Positions 41,449 to 50,037 of a stretch of DNA of 50,087 nt are shown here, one piece after another (the first letter of the stretch is position 1; the number at the start of each line of letters is the position of its first letter). Both the position numbers and the translations under genes were made by a program. The DNA is from JAJRAG01 sp050010535 (GTDB taxonomy: Archaea; Thermoplasmatota; Thermoplasmata; Methanomassiliicoccales; JACIVX01): the NCBI GenBank assembly GCA_050010535.1, contig JBEKKT010000010.1:1-50087 (forward strand), given 5' to 3'. The notes beneath the pieces were generated by a model. That model ran no database searches. It was not told where the DNA came from and was given only the letters and a program-made list of their open reading frames with translations.

Positions 41449-42699
41449 TCACTTCCTTCGTATGATCCTTCTTATCGACACCGACCGCTTCACTTCTAGC
41501 CCTTTCTGAGCGTCCTCTGATGGCTTTTCCTCTGCTACCGCCTCTCCCACCTTCGTTTCGGCCACCCCTTCCCTCAGGTCCGCTCCGCATGCATAGCACT
41601 TCTCCGCGCTAACATCCACGATAGTGCGACAGTTGGGACAGAACTTCTCAACAGATACCTCCTCCTGCGCGGGCTCCTCAGCCTTCGGCGCTTCGACCTC
41701 CTGAGGCTGGGCTTCAACCGCCGCTGCAGCCGGCTGCTTTGCTGGAACCGGGACTGGCTCCTCCTCCATGGGCGCTGGTGCCATTTCTGCTTCGGCTTGA
41801 GTCTGGGCCGCCTCTGCTGCCTTCCTAGCTTCCTCCTCGGCGACCATTCTAGCTTCTTCCTCGGCAGTCTTCCTTGCTTCCTCTTCCGCCGCCTTCCTCG
41901 CGGCCTCCACCGCGGCCGCTCTTGCCTCCGCTTCCGCCTCAGTGCACGCCGCACAGACGTTCGATCCTTCCGCCATCGGGCCACCGCACTTGGGACATAT
42001 GTTCTCCTTGCCCTCGACGGTCTCGGGGACTTGCTCCTCCCTTCTCGCCAGGATCCTCTCCCGCTCACTCAACGCCGCCTCGCGGTCGTTGAGTATCCTC
42101 TCCCATTCCACGAATCTCTTCTGCTCGTCCACGACGACCTGCTTGCTCTCAATAAGAAGAGACTCTTGTTCCGCGGCCACCTCGACCTTCGCGAGCAGCT
42201 CTTCCCTCTTCGAGGAGATGTCGTCGAGAATCTTCTTCAGCTCCCGCTCCTCGGCAAGAACTCTCTCCTCGATCCCTGACATCCTGTCGGTCATCTGCTT
42301 TATCCTCGTCTCGTAGGAGGCCGTCTGTTCTGTGAGTTTCCGGACCTCTTCTTCCTGCTGGGTGATCTCACGTTGCCGCTTCTCGAGTCCGATCCTTCCG
42401 GCGCGCAGCTCACCGTCCCTCTCCCTCAGCTCGGTCGCCATCGCTTGAAGGTCCGTCTCCACTTTTGCGACCTCGGTCTCACGCGGAACCAGCTCTACCT
42501 CACGCTTCTCGAGATCCTTCTCTTTCGACCCAAGCTTCTGAGCGTGCTCGTCTAGTAGCCTCTTCCGCTCCTTTAGCTCCGCATCGCGGGCGTCGAGCTC
42601 GTCACGTCGCTTCCTAAGCTCGGCTTCCTGCGTCTTGATCTTGTCCTTGAACTCTTCGATGACCTCCCAAATCGGAACACTATTCTCGGGCAATGACAT
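41449..42699 (-). CDS. Coiled-coil protein with two zinc ribbons
   Basis: About 416 residues from the ATG at 42699 (GGAGGG abuts it; a TTG six nt later, with better spacing, may be the real start). First half: continuous charged coiled coil (ELRKRRDELDARDAELKERK ...). Then a zinc knuckle CPKCGGPMAEGSNVCAAC, an Ala/Glu-rich linker, a second CPNCRTIVDVSAEKCYACG, and a basic tail (SVSIRRIIRRK). The tail and ribbons recall the cytoplasmic end of the CARDB surface protein next door. It is cotranscribed downstream of the KaiC-like gene (60 bp apart from this start). A cytoplasmic scaffold for the surface apparatus is a fair guess, not shown. Confidence 0.65.
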   Translation of the reverse strand: MSLPENSVPIWEVIEEFKDKIKTQEAELRKRRDELDARDAELKERKRLLDEHAQKLGSKEKDLEKREVELVPRETEVAKVETDLQAMATELRERDGELRAGRIGLEKRQREITQQEEEVRKLTEQTASYETRIKQMTDRMSGIEERVLAEERELKKILDDISSKREELLAKVEVAAEQESLLIESKQVVVDEQKRFVEWERILNDREAALSERERILARREEQVPETVEGKENICPKCGGPMAEGSNVCAACTEAEAEARAAAVEAARKAAEEEARKTAEEEARMVAEEEARKAAEAAQTQAEAEMAPAPMEEEPVPVPAKQPAAAAVEAQPQEVEAPKAEEPAQEEVSVEKFCPNCRTIVDVSAEKCYACGADLREGVAETKVGEAVAEEKPSEDAQKGLEVKRSVSIRRIIRRK

Positions 42700-42759
42700 C
42701 CCTCCTGTATCCCATATGCCAGCTTCCATCAAATATCATTCGAATCCCCTTAGCTTCTA

Positions 42760-43461
42760 CTAGGCCAGAGTAGGGCCCAGAATCGTCAGGCCGCCCTCTC
42801 CGACCTCCACCGTGTGCTTCTCCATGCTGTGCTCGCAGGCCCTCATCTTGTCAACCTGTATGTACCTCACGAGCTTACCTCTCGTCCTGTCTAGGCCCAG
42901 CTCTATGATGCCGTCGACGAGGAACACCTCGTTCCCGAGCAAGTCGTTCGGGCCGCCCTGGGGTCGCTCCATCACGATGAACGACATGAGGTTGAAGTCC
43001 CGCAGCGTTTTGAAGAAGTAGAACATCTTCTTGCGCATGCACTTCACATCCTCCATCAGGGAGTACAGGGCGCCAAGGGAATCGAGGGCGAACACGGTGA
43101 ACTTCTCCTTGTGCTTGTTCTTGAAGTAGCCTATGACCTGCTCGACGAAGTGCACGTAGTCGGTCGGATTGTCGACCTCTATGACATCGTCCAATTCCCT
43201 GAGGTCCGTAAAGTCCGAAATCTCAAGGTTCGGGCTGACCTTCACGCCGAGGCTCCGCATGTTCTTCAAATGACTATCCGCGTTCTCTTCAAGCGTGATA
43301 TACAGTCCGAACTCCCCCGTCCTTTCCAGGTATGAAGACATCAGAGAGTAGCTGAAGCTCGTCTTCATAGATCCTGGTGGACCGGTCACGAGAATGACCT
43401 TCGGGACGTCTATGTCCGTCCGGAATATCTTGTCGAGCCCTTGCATCGAATTCCTGAACAT
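42760..43461 (-). CDS. KaiC-like RecA-superfamily ATPase next to the surface locus
   Basis: 233 residues. Walker A VTGPPGSMKTSF (Lys and Thr kept) near residue 26, and a Walker B-like strand FTVFALDSLGALY. The helix/strand order is that of the RAD55/KaiC family; it lacks the DNA-binding parts of RadA. GGTGG lies 6 nt before the ATG. It precedes the coiled-coil zinc-ribbon gene on the same strand. In archaella, the KaiC-fold protein ArlH binds the motor ATPase; this gene and the 27010 gene flank the pilus-like operon and surface gene, so an analogous partner role is possible. Confidence 0.8.
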   Translation of the reverse strand: MFRNSMQGLDKIFRTDIDVPKVILVTGPPGSMKTSFSYSLMSSYLERTGEFGLYITLEENADSHLKNMRSLGVKVSPNLEISDFTDLRELDDVIEVDNPTDYVHFVEQVIGYFKNKHKEKFTVFALDSLGALYSLMEDVKCMRKKMFYFFKTLRDFNLMSFIVMERPQGGPNDLLGNEVFLVDGIIELGLDRTRGKLVRYIQVDKMRACEHSMEKHTVEVGEGGLTILGPTLA

Positions 43462-43652
43462 GGTCAGCCACCACTAGGGGCAATTCCATTACCTAATCCG
43501 ATAATAAAGCTTTCCAGAAGATTACCAAAATCGCGACTGTGACGTCGAAACGAGCCAGATGATCGGTACAAATACTAGGACTTTTCAGGACCATAGCTAG
43601 ATCGAGTGAAAAGTCGGCGGCACCCGAGAGACGAGAGGAGCCGCCTCCTCCA

Positions 43653-46175
43653 TCAAGGCCACCCCCCCTGGCCGTTGTCATCGTCCGTAGGCTCACGCGG
43701 TAATATGCCCAAATCCTCCTTGACCTCGACCTGATCGACCAACCTCTCTTCCTTCTCACCGACCAACCGTGTGACGGCAGTGACCTTGTCCCCGTTCCGC
43801 AATCGCATAATCGTAACGCCCATCGTCGCCCTGCCCATGACCCTTATGTCGGTCACGGGTGTCCTAATCACCATCCCGCCAGTGCTGGTCACGATGAGCT
43901 CATCGTCCTCCATCACGTCGAGTGCTGCGATGACCTTCCCGTTCCTTTCACCAGTCTTTATCGTTATGACCCCTCTGCCACCCCTCTTCGTCTTCCGGTA
44001 GTCGCTCACAAGGGACAACTTGCCATACCCGTTCTCAGTCATCGTGAGAAGCTTCGAGTCCGCTGTGACCGCGGCCATGCTGACGACCTCGTCCCCGTCG
44101 TACAGTCTGATGCCGATGACGCCTTTGGCGGGTCTGCCCATCGACCGCACGTCGCTCTCGTCGAAGCGCACCGCCTGCCCGTCCCTTGTCGCGATAACGA
44201 CTTCCTTGGTCCCTTCGGTCAGCCTCGTGTCCACAAGCTCGTCACCTGGCTCTAGTCCGAGGGCTATGATGCCCGCCGATCTGACGTGAGCGTAAGCCGA
44301 GAGCTTCGTTTTTTTGATTATGCCTCTCTTCGTGGCAAAGACTAGGAGGTGCTGGTCGTCGAACTCCTTGACCGGAATCGTGTCGAGGATCTTCTCGCCC
44401 TCTTCAAGCCCCGGCAGTAGGTTGACGATCGGTTTGCCCTTCGCGTGCCTCCCGCCGACTGGCACCATGTACGCCTTCAGCCAGTAGACCCTTCCGTGGT
44501 TGGTGAAGAACATGATGTAATTGTGGGTCGACGTAACGAACAGGTCGACGACGTGGTCCTCCTCCTTCGTCTCCATACCTATGAGTCCGACGCCGCCCCT
44601 CCGCTGCTGTCTATAGGTGTTGATGGGGAGTCTCTTGATGTAGCCGTCATGCGTGATGATCACGACCATGTCCTCAACCGGGATGAGATCCTCTATGTCT
44701 AGGTCGATTGCGTCGTGCACGATCTCCGTTTTCCTGTCGTCGCCGTGCTTCTCCTTGATCTCGAGCACCTCTGCCTTGATCATGTCCATGATCCTCTTGT
44801 CGTTGGCCAGTATGTCCTCGAGGTCCCTGATTCTCTTCTCGATCTCCTGAAATTCTTGCCGCAGGTTCTCGATCTCGAGTCCCGTCAGTTTCTGCAGCCG
44901 CATGTCAAGGATGGCTTTCGCCTGATCCTCCGACAGCTGGAATCTCTGAATCAGAACATCCCGCGCCTCCTCCCCGCTCTTGGAGGCGCGTATCAATGCG
45001 ATCGTATCGTCGAGCGCGTCGACCGCCTTGATCAGCCCCTGAAGAATGTGGTCCCGCTTCCTCGCTTCCTCGAGCTCGAACTTCGTCCTCCTGATAACAA
45101 CCGTCTTGCGGTAGTCGACATAACTCTGGAGCGTCTCCTTCAATGTCAGAACCCGAGGCTCATTGTTAACGAGCGCGAGGTTGATAACCCCGAACGTCAC
45201 CTCCATCTGAGTGTGGGAAAAGAGCTGGTTGAGAACGATCTCCTCCATGACGTCCTTGCGCAGCTCGATGACGACCCTCATTCCCTCGCGGTCCGATTCG
45301 TCCCTGAGATCAGTGATGCCCTCAATCCTCTTGTCCTTCACCAGCTCGGCGATCGCCTCGACCAGGTTTGACTTGTTCACCATGTAGGGGATCTCCGTGA
45401 TGATGATCTTCTTCTTGTTTTCGTGCTCCTCGGTCTTCGTTCTTGCCCTGACCTTCAACCGGCCTTTACCCGTGGAGTAGGCCTCGACGATGCCGTTGAT
45501 CCCGTATACGATCCCGCCCGTCGGGAAGTCCGGACCTTTGATGAACTCCATGAGGTCCATGACCTCCAGGTTCGGGTTGTCGATAAGATGCATGACCGCG
45601 TCCGCGATCTCCCTCAGGTTGTGAGGCGGGATGTTGGTTGCCATCCCTACGGCGATACCAGATGCGCCGTTAACCAACAGGTTTGGAAGCTTTGCTGGCA
45701 GGACCTCGGGCTCCTTTAGACTACCGTCGAAGTTGTCGACAAAGTCAACGGTGTCCTTCTCGATGTCCACGAGCATCTCTTCGGATATCGGTGCCAAACG
45801 GCACTCGGTGTATCTCATTGCTGCAGCGGAATCGCCGTCCACGCTGCCGAAGTTGCCCTGGCCGTCAATCAGAGGATACCGCATCGAGAAGTCCTGCGCC
45901 ATCCTGACGAGAGAATCGTAGACGGCCGTATCACCATGCGGGTGATATTTCCCGAGGCAGTCGCCGACGACCCTCGCGCTCTTCTTATGAGCCTTGCCAG
46001 AGGTTAGTCCCATATCATACATTGAGTATAATATCCGACGGTGGACCGGCTTCAATCCATCTCTTACGTCGGGCAGTGCCCTGCCGACGATGACGCTCAT
46101 GGCGTAATCGATGTAGGACTTCTTCATCTCCACTTCGATTGTACGCTGAACGAGCTTCTGCGATTCCTCTTCCAT
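43653..46175 (-). CDS. gyrA: DNA gyrase subunit A
   Basis: 840 residues. The catalytic tyrosine is Tyr122 in AAMRYTECRL, at the same number as in E. coli. The winged-helix region (LPDVRDGLKPVHRRILYSMY, KSARVVGDCLGKYHPHGDTA) is standard. The C-terminal pinwheel starts at the GyrA box, here QRRGGVG rather than the bacterial QRRGGKG, followed by six beta-propeller blades rich in GxVxxL-type repeats. With GyrB it introduces negative supercoils with ATP. The gene follows gyrB with an 8-nt gap. Archaeal gyrase is of bacterial origin and is kept in several euryarchaeal lineages including Thermoplasmatota. Confidence 0.95.
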   Translation of the reverse strand: MEEESQKLVQRTIEVEMKKSYIDYAMSVIVGRALPDVRDGLKPVHRRILYSMYDMGLTSGKAHKKSARVVGDCLGKYHPHGDTAVYDSLVRMAQDFSMRYPLIDGQGNFGSVDGDSAAAMRYTECRLAPISEEMLVDIEKDTVDFVDNFDGSLKEPEVLPAKLPNLLVNGASGIAVGMATNIPPHNLREIADAVMHLIDNPNLEVMDLMEFIKGPDFPTGGIVYGINGIVEAYSTGKGRLKVRARTKTEEHENKKKIIITEIPYMVNKSNLVEAIAELVKDKRIEGITDLRDESDREGMRVVIELRKDVMEEIVLNQLFSHTQMEVTFGVINLALVNNEPRVLTLKETLQSYVDYRKTVVIRRTKFELEEARKRDHILQGLIKAVDALDDTIALIRASKSGEEARDVLIQRFQLSEDQAKAILDMRLQKLTGLEIENLRQEFQEIEKRIRDLEDILANDKRIMDMIKAEVLEIKEKHGDDRKTEIVHDAIDLDIEDLIPVEDMVVIITHDGYIKRLPINTYRQQRRGGVGLIGMETKEEDHVVDLFVTSTHNYIMFFTNHGRVYWLKAYMVPVGGRHAKGKPIVNLLPGLEEGEKILDTIPVKEFDDQHLLVFATKRGIIKKTKLSAYAHVRSAGIIALGLEPGDELVDTRLTEGTKEVVIATRDGQAVRFDESDVRSMGRPAKGVIGIRLYDGDEVVSMAAVTADSKLLTMTENGYGKLSLVSDYRKTKRGGRGVITIKTGERNGKVIAALDVMEDDELIVTSTGGMVIRTPVTDIRVMGRATMGVTIMRLRNGDKVTAVTRLVGEKEERLVDQVEVKEDLGILPREPTDDDNGQGGWP

Positions 46176-46183
46176 TCGATCAC

Positions 46184-48079
46184 CTACACGTCCAGGTTCT
46201 CGACCTCTTTCGCATGTGAGCTGATGAACTCCTTCCGAGGCAACACCGCGTCCCCCATCAGCACACTAAAGAGTTCGTCCGCCCTGAGAGCGTCCTCCAC
46301 CGTGACCTTCTTCAACACTCTCGAGGATGGATCCATGGTCGTTTCCCATAGTTGGTGCGGGTTCATCTCCCCCAGACCCTTGTACCTCTGGACCGCAGCC
46401 CCCTTTCCCATGAGGGCCAAGGCGCTGACCCTCTCCCTCTCCGAGTAAGCGTAAATCTCCTTGTTCCCCTTCGAAACTTTATACAGCGGGGGCTGGGCAA
46501 TGTAGATGTAACCGTTGTCTATCAGCGGCCGCATGTATCTGAAGAACAAGGTCAAAAGAAGCGTCCTGATATGTGCGCCATCCACATCCGCATCTGTCAT
46601 GATAATGATACGATGGTATCTAGCCTTCGTGATATCGAAATCGTCCTTTATTCCCGCACCGAATGCGGTGATCAGATTCCTCACCTCGGCGTTCTTCAGG
46701 ATTTTGTACATGCGAGCCTTCTCCACATTGAGGATCTTGCCTCTTAGCGGCAGAATCGCCTGGAAGTCCCTATTCCTACCCCCCTTCGCACTCCCACCAG
46801 CACTCTCGCCTTCCACGAGAAATATCTCCGATTTCGCCGGGTCCTTCTCGGTGCAATCGGCGAGCTTGCCTGGAAGGCTGGCCGAATCGAGGAAGCCCTT
46901 CCTGCGCGTTAGCTCCCTCGCCTTTCTTGCCGCCTCCCTCGCCTGCGCTGCCAGGATCGCTCGGCTCACGCACGCCTCAGCGACCTTCGGATTCTCCTCC
47001 AGGTACTGGTACAGCTTCTCGTTGACAAACGCCTCGACAATGCCCTTGACCTCACTGTTCCCGAGCCTCGTCTTCGTCTGCCCTTCGAACTGCGGCTCGG
47101 CAATCTTCACGCTCAGAATCGCGGTCAAACCCTCTCTCACATCCTCGCCACTGAGACCTTCGTCGCTCTCTTTCAAGAAGTTGTACTTCCTGGCATAATC
47201 GTTCATCGTTCTTGTCAAGGCGGATCTGAATCCTATCAGGTGTGTGCCGCCCTCGATCGTGTTTATGTTGTTGACATATGAGTAGACACTCTCAGCGTAG
47301 GAATCGGTGTACTGCATCGCAATTTCGATCAGGACGTTGTCCCTCTCCCCGCTGAGATAGATGGGCTTCTCATGCAGCACGGCCTTTGTCTTGTTTATGT
47401 GGGTGACAAACTCGACGATCCCGCCCTCGAAATGGAACTTCTCCTGCCTTCCCTTGCGCTGGTCCGTGAAGGTTATTACCACGTTCCTATTCAGAAAGGC
47501 TAGGTCCATAAGGCGATGGACGAGTATCTCGTCGTCGAAATTGATATCGCCGAAAATCTCGATGTCTGGTTTGAACGTCTGTGTCGTACCTGTGCCAGTC
47601 GCCTCCCCAACTACGTGCAAGGGCTGAACAACGACCCCCCTTTCGAACCTCACGAGCTGCTCCTTGCCCTCCCTTCTTATCCTCGTCTCAAGCCACTCTG
47701 AGAGGCCATTGACAACGGAAAGGCCGACGCCGTGCAGGCCTCCGGACACCTTGTAGCTCTTCCTGTCGAACTTCCCTCCCGCGTGCAGAGTCGTCATAAC
47801 GATCTCGACTGCTGGTCTGTTATACTTCGGGAGGATGCCTGTAGGGATCCCCCTTCCATCATCGACCACCGTCACGCTGCCGTCCGTGTTGACCGTGACA
47901 TCGATCTTCGTACAGAACCCGACCATCGCCTCGTCGATACTGTTGTCGACGACCTCGTACACGAGATGATGAAGGCCTCGGCTGTCGGTGCTCCCTATGT
48001 ACATGCTCGGGCGTTTCCTGACGGCCTGGAGACCTTCCAGAACTTGTATCTTGTCCGCATCGTAGCTGGCATCTTCCAT
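46184..48079 (-). CDS. gyrB: DNA gyrase subunit B
   Basis: 631 residues, the usual short form. GHKL ATPase domain: YEVVDNSIDEAMVGFC (Asn-Asp), VVDDGRGIPTG, and GGLHGVGLSVVNGLSE. The transducer lysine lies in QTKTRLGNSEV. Toprim metal site: EGESAGGSAKGGRNRDFQAI and later DADVDGAHIRTLLLT. C-terminal tail ends in the YKGLGEMNPHQLWETTMDP stretch typical of GyrB (not ParE-only). It forms the ATP-hydrolysing half of gyrase. Operon start: gyrB then gyrA. The start ATG gives the expected N-terminus (YDADKIQVLEGLQAVRKRPS). Confidence 0.95.
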   Translation of the reverse strand: MEDASYDADKIQVLEGLQAVRKRPSMYIGSTDSRGLHHLVYEVVDNSIDEAMVGFCTKIDVTVNTDGSVTVVDDGRGIPTGILPKYNRPAVEIVMTTLHAGGKFDRKSYKVSGGLHGVGLSVVNGLSEWLETRIRREGKEQLVRFERGVVVQPLHVVGEATGTGTTQTFKPDIEIFGDINFDDEILVHRLMDLAFLNRNVVITFTDQRKGRQEKFHFEGGIVEFVTHINKTKAVLHEKPIYLSGERDNVLIEIAMQYTDSYAESVYSYVNNINTIEGGTHLIGFRSALTRTMNDYARKYNFLKESDEGLSGEDVREGLTAILSVKIAEPQFEGQTKTRLGNSEVKGIVEAFVNEKLYQYLEENPKVAEACVSRAILAAQAREAARKARELTRRKGFLDSASLPGKLADCTEKDPAKSEIFLVEGESAGGSAKGGRNRDFQAILPLRGKILNVEKARMYKILKNAEVRNLITAFGAGIKDDFDITKARYHRIIIMTDADVDGAHIRTLLLTLFFRYMRPLIDNGYIYIAQPPLYKVSKGNKEIYAYSERERVSALALMGKGAAVQRYKGLGEMNPHQLWETTMDPSSRVLKKVTVEDALRADELFSVLMGDAVLPRKEFISSHAKEVENLDV

Positions 48080-48400
48080 GTGGTCTGTCCTCTCATTTAC
48101 ATTATGTCAAGCCCGTAGTTAATAGGTCAACTCACTTTGCTATCTGTTAGATGGCTGAACCTGCCTCCCATCCTTCCTTCCAACGTTGTTTTCCTAATGC
48201 CATCATACTATAAATAGACTTCGCGCACATCTGGCTATATAAAGTGCACTACCCTTCAATGCTCAAGAAATCGTAGATAGATTCTAGGCCGAAAGCACCT
48301 CCTCGGGACAGATCAACAATGACGCGGCGGAACACCTTTCCTCGCTCTCCTGGCGGGCATAAACCATAATAGGGGGAAGGCGATTAGACCAAGGATACTG
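48080..48400. promoter_or_regulatory. Divergent promoter region between gyrB and thiC
   Basis: Two TATA-like boxes: CATACTATAAATAGAC near 48206 and GGCTATATAAAGTGC near 48233, about 160 nt upstream of thiC. On the minus strand the same A/T stretches could serve gyrB. A THI-box riboswitch is not visible: the CUGAGA and GGAUAA-like blocks are absent. Nothing codes here. Confidence 0.5.
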
Positions 48401-49675
48401 ATGATGAAACGAGCAAGACTGGGTCTGACAGACGATATCAAAATGGTGGCCCTGAGGGAAGGAGTCGACCCTGAGGTCGTTAGACGAAGGATCGCCGATG
48501 GAAGGATCGTCATCCCTTCGAACCCTGTGCATTCTCCCGCACCTTGCGGGATAGGCAAGGGATTAATCACGAAGGTCAATGTGAACATAGGTACCTCACG
48601 AGACATGGTTGACATGGATGTGGAGCTGACCAAGGCCAGGGAGGCGGTCGAGCACGGTACCGATGCCCTCATGGACTTGAGCACCGGAGGCGACATTGAC
48701 GCCATAAGAAAGGCGCTGATCAAGGAGGTGCGCGTTCCGATCGGAACCGTCCCGATATACCAGACCGGGCTAAGGGCGGCAAGGGAGACCGCGGTCGTGG
48801 ACATGGACGAGGACGACATCTTCAGAGGTATAGTCCAGCACGCCAAGGACGGCGTGGACTTCATGACCGTCCACTGCGGAATCACGAAGGAGAGCGTCGA
48901 ACACCTGAAGAGGTCGAGAAGGGTGACCGATGTGGTGTCGAGGGGTGGATCGTTCCTAGTGGCGTGGATCCTTCACAACGGGAAAGAGAACCCGCTCTAT
49001 GAGAACTTCGACTATCTTCTCGAGCTTGCCAGCGAATACGAGTTCACGCTGAGCCTGGGGGACGGCCTCAGGCCGGGATGCATACACGATGCCACGGATG
49101 GGCCTCAGCTACAGGAGCTCATCATATTGGGTGGTCTTGTAAGAACGGCGAGGGAGAAAGGCGTTCAGGTCATGGTCGAAGGCCCCGGTCACGTTCCTTT
49201 GGACCAAATCGAAGCGAACGTGAGGGTCGAGAAGACAGTATGCGATGAAGCCCCGTTCTACGTGCTGGGACCTCTCGTGACCGACATCGCTCCTGGTTAC
49301 GACCATATAGCAGGCGCGATCGGTGGAGCTCTTGCAGCCTACTACGGCGCGGATTTCCTATGCTATGTCACGCCGGCCGAGCACCTTTCCCTGCCAGACG
49401 TGGAGGATGTCAGAGAGGGACTGATTGCCAGCAAGCTTGCCGCGCATGCCGGGGACGTCGCTAGGGGAAAGGGCAGGGACAGGGATATGAGGATGTCTCG
49501 GGCCAGGAAGGCCCTGGACTGGGAAGCAATGTACAAGGAGGCCTTGGACCCGGAGAAGGCCAGAAGATATAGATCGAGAGGTGTCACGAAGGAATCTGAC
49601 GGCTGCTCGATGTGCGGAGACGTCTGCGCGATCAAGATCTTGAAGAAATATTTGAAGAAGGACGGCACCTGCTGA
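48401..49675 (+). CDS. thiC: Phosphomethylpyrimidine synthase (ThiC)
   Basis: 424 residues; AAGGA lies before the double ATG. Signature blocks: VNVNIGTSRDMVDMDVELTK, ALMDLSTGGDIDAIRKAL, VDFMTVHCGITKESVEHLKR, VSRGGSFLVAWILHNGKENP, FTLSLGDGLRPGCIHDATDG, and VEGPGHVPLDQIEANVR. C-terminal SDGCSMCGDVCAIK holds the CxxCxxxxC ligands of the radical-SAM [4Fe-4S] cluster. It converts aminoimidazole ribotide (AIR) into HMP-phosphate for thiamine. AIR is the product of PurM, also in this window. Length is that of the short archaeal/bacterial form. No adjacent thiamine genes. Confidence 0.95.
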   Translation: MMKRARLGLTDDIKMVALREGVDPEVVRRRIADGRIVIPSNPVHSPAPCGIGKGLITKVNVNIGTSRDMVDMDVELTKAREAVEHGTDALMDLSTGGDIDAIRKALIKEVRVPIGTVPIYQTGLRAARETAVVDMDEDDIFRGIVQHAKDGVDFMTVHCGITKESVEHLKRSRRVTDVVSRGGSFLVAWILHNGKENPLYENFDYLLELASEYEFTLSLGDGLRPGCIHDATDGPQLQELIILGGLVRTAREKGVQVMVEGPGHVPLDQIEANVRVEKTVCDEAPFYVLGPLVTDIAPGYDHIAGAIGGALAAYYGADFLCYVTPAEHLSLPDVEDVREGLIASKLAAHAGDVARGKGRDRDMRMSRARKALDWEAMYKEALDPEKARRYRSRGVTKESDGCSMCGDVCAIKILKKYLKKDGTC

Positions 49676-49710
49676 ACACGGAATGTCCTCACAAGATCGT
49701 GAGGAAGGTA

Positions 49711-49801
49711 TGGAGCCACTGGAGGGTTTTGAACCCCCGACCTACGGTTTACGAAACCGTCGCTCTTTAGCGATCGCGGATTGCCGCTGAGCTACAGTGG
49801 C
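49711..49801 (-). tRNA. tRNA-Thr (CGT) with a 14-nt D-loop insertion
   Basis: Acceptor GCCACTG/CAGTGGC, discriminator U73 (usual for archaeal tRNA-Thr), encoded CCA (49711-49713), anticodon stem ACGGT/ACCGT with loop TTCGTAA (anticodon CGT at 49751-49753), and T arm GGGGG-TTCAAAA-CCCTC. The D arm reads GCTC-AGCGG, CAATCCGCGATCGC (49770-49783), TAAA-GAGC. Without the 14 nt the D loop is the normal AGCGGTAAA and the tRNA is 74 nt. The insertion could be a non-canonical intron; alternatively it is a hairpin extension (GCGG-CAAT-CCGC). Confidence 0.88.
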
Positions 49802-50037
49802 TTGGTGAACCATAACAAAACGTCTCCCGATTTAAATTTTCTCATGCCTCTATTCATCATTCCTCGCTCAGGCGTCGGAAAAAAGGAAGGGGACAGCTTA
49901 AAGATAAGGCTCACGTCCCGAACCTGCCTCTATGAAGATTCCACCAGTAATTGCGAATGGAAGGAGCGTGTGAATCCAGAGGGACCAAACTGTAGTTAAT
50001 CTTATGAGGCAATCGACGTCATAACCCACCCATTGGA

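Noticed and set aside
48080..48400. TPP (THI-box) riboswitch before thiC
   Set aside because: The conserved CUGAGA, ACCUGAU and GGAUAAU-like blocks are not present in order; TATA-like boxes explain the region.
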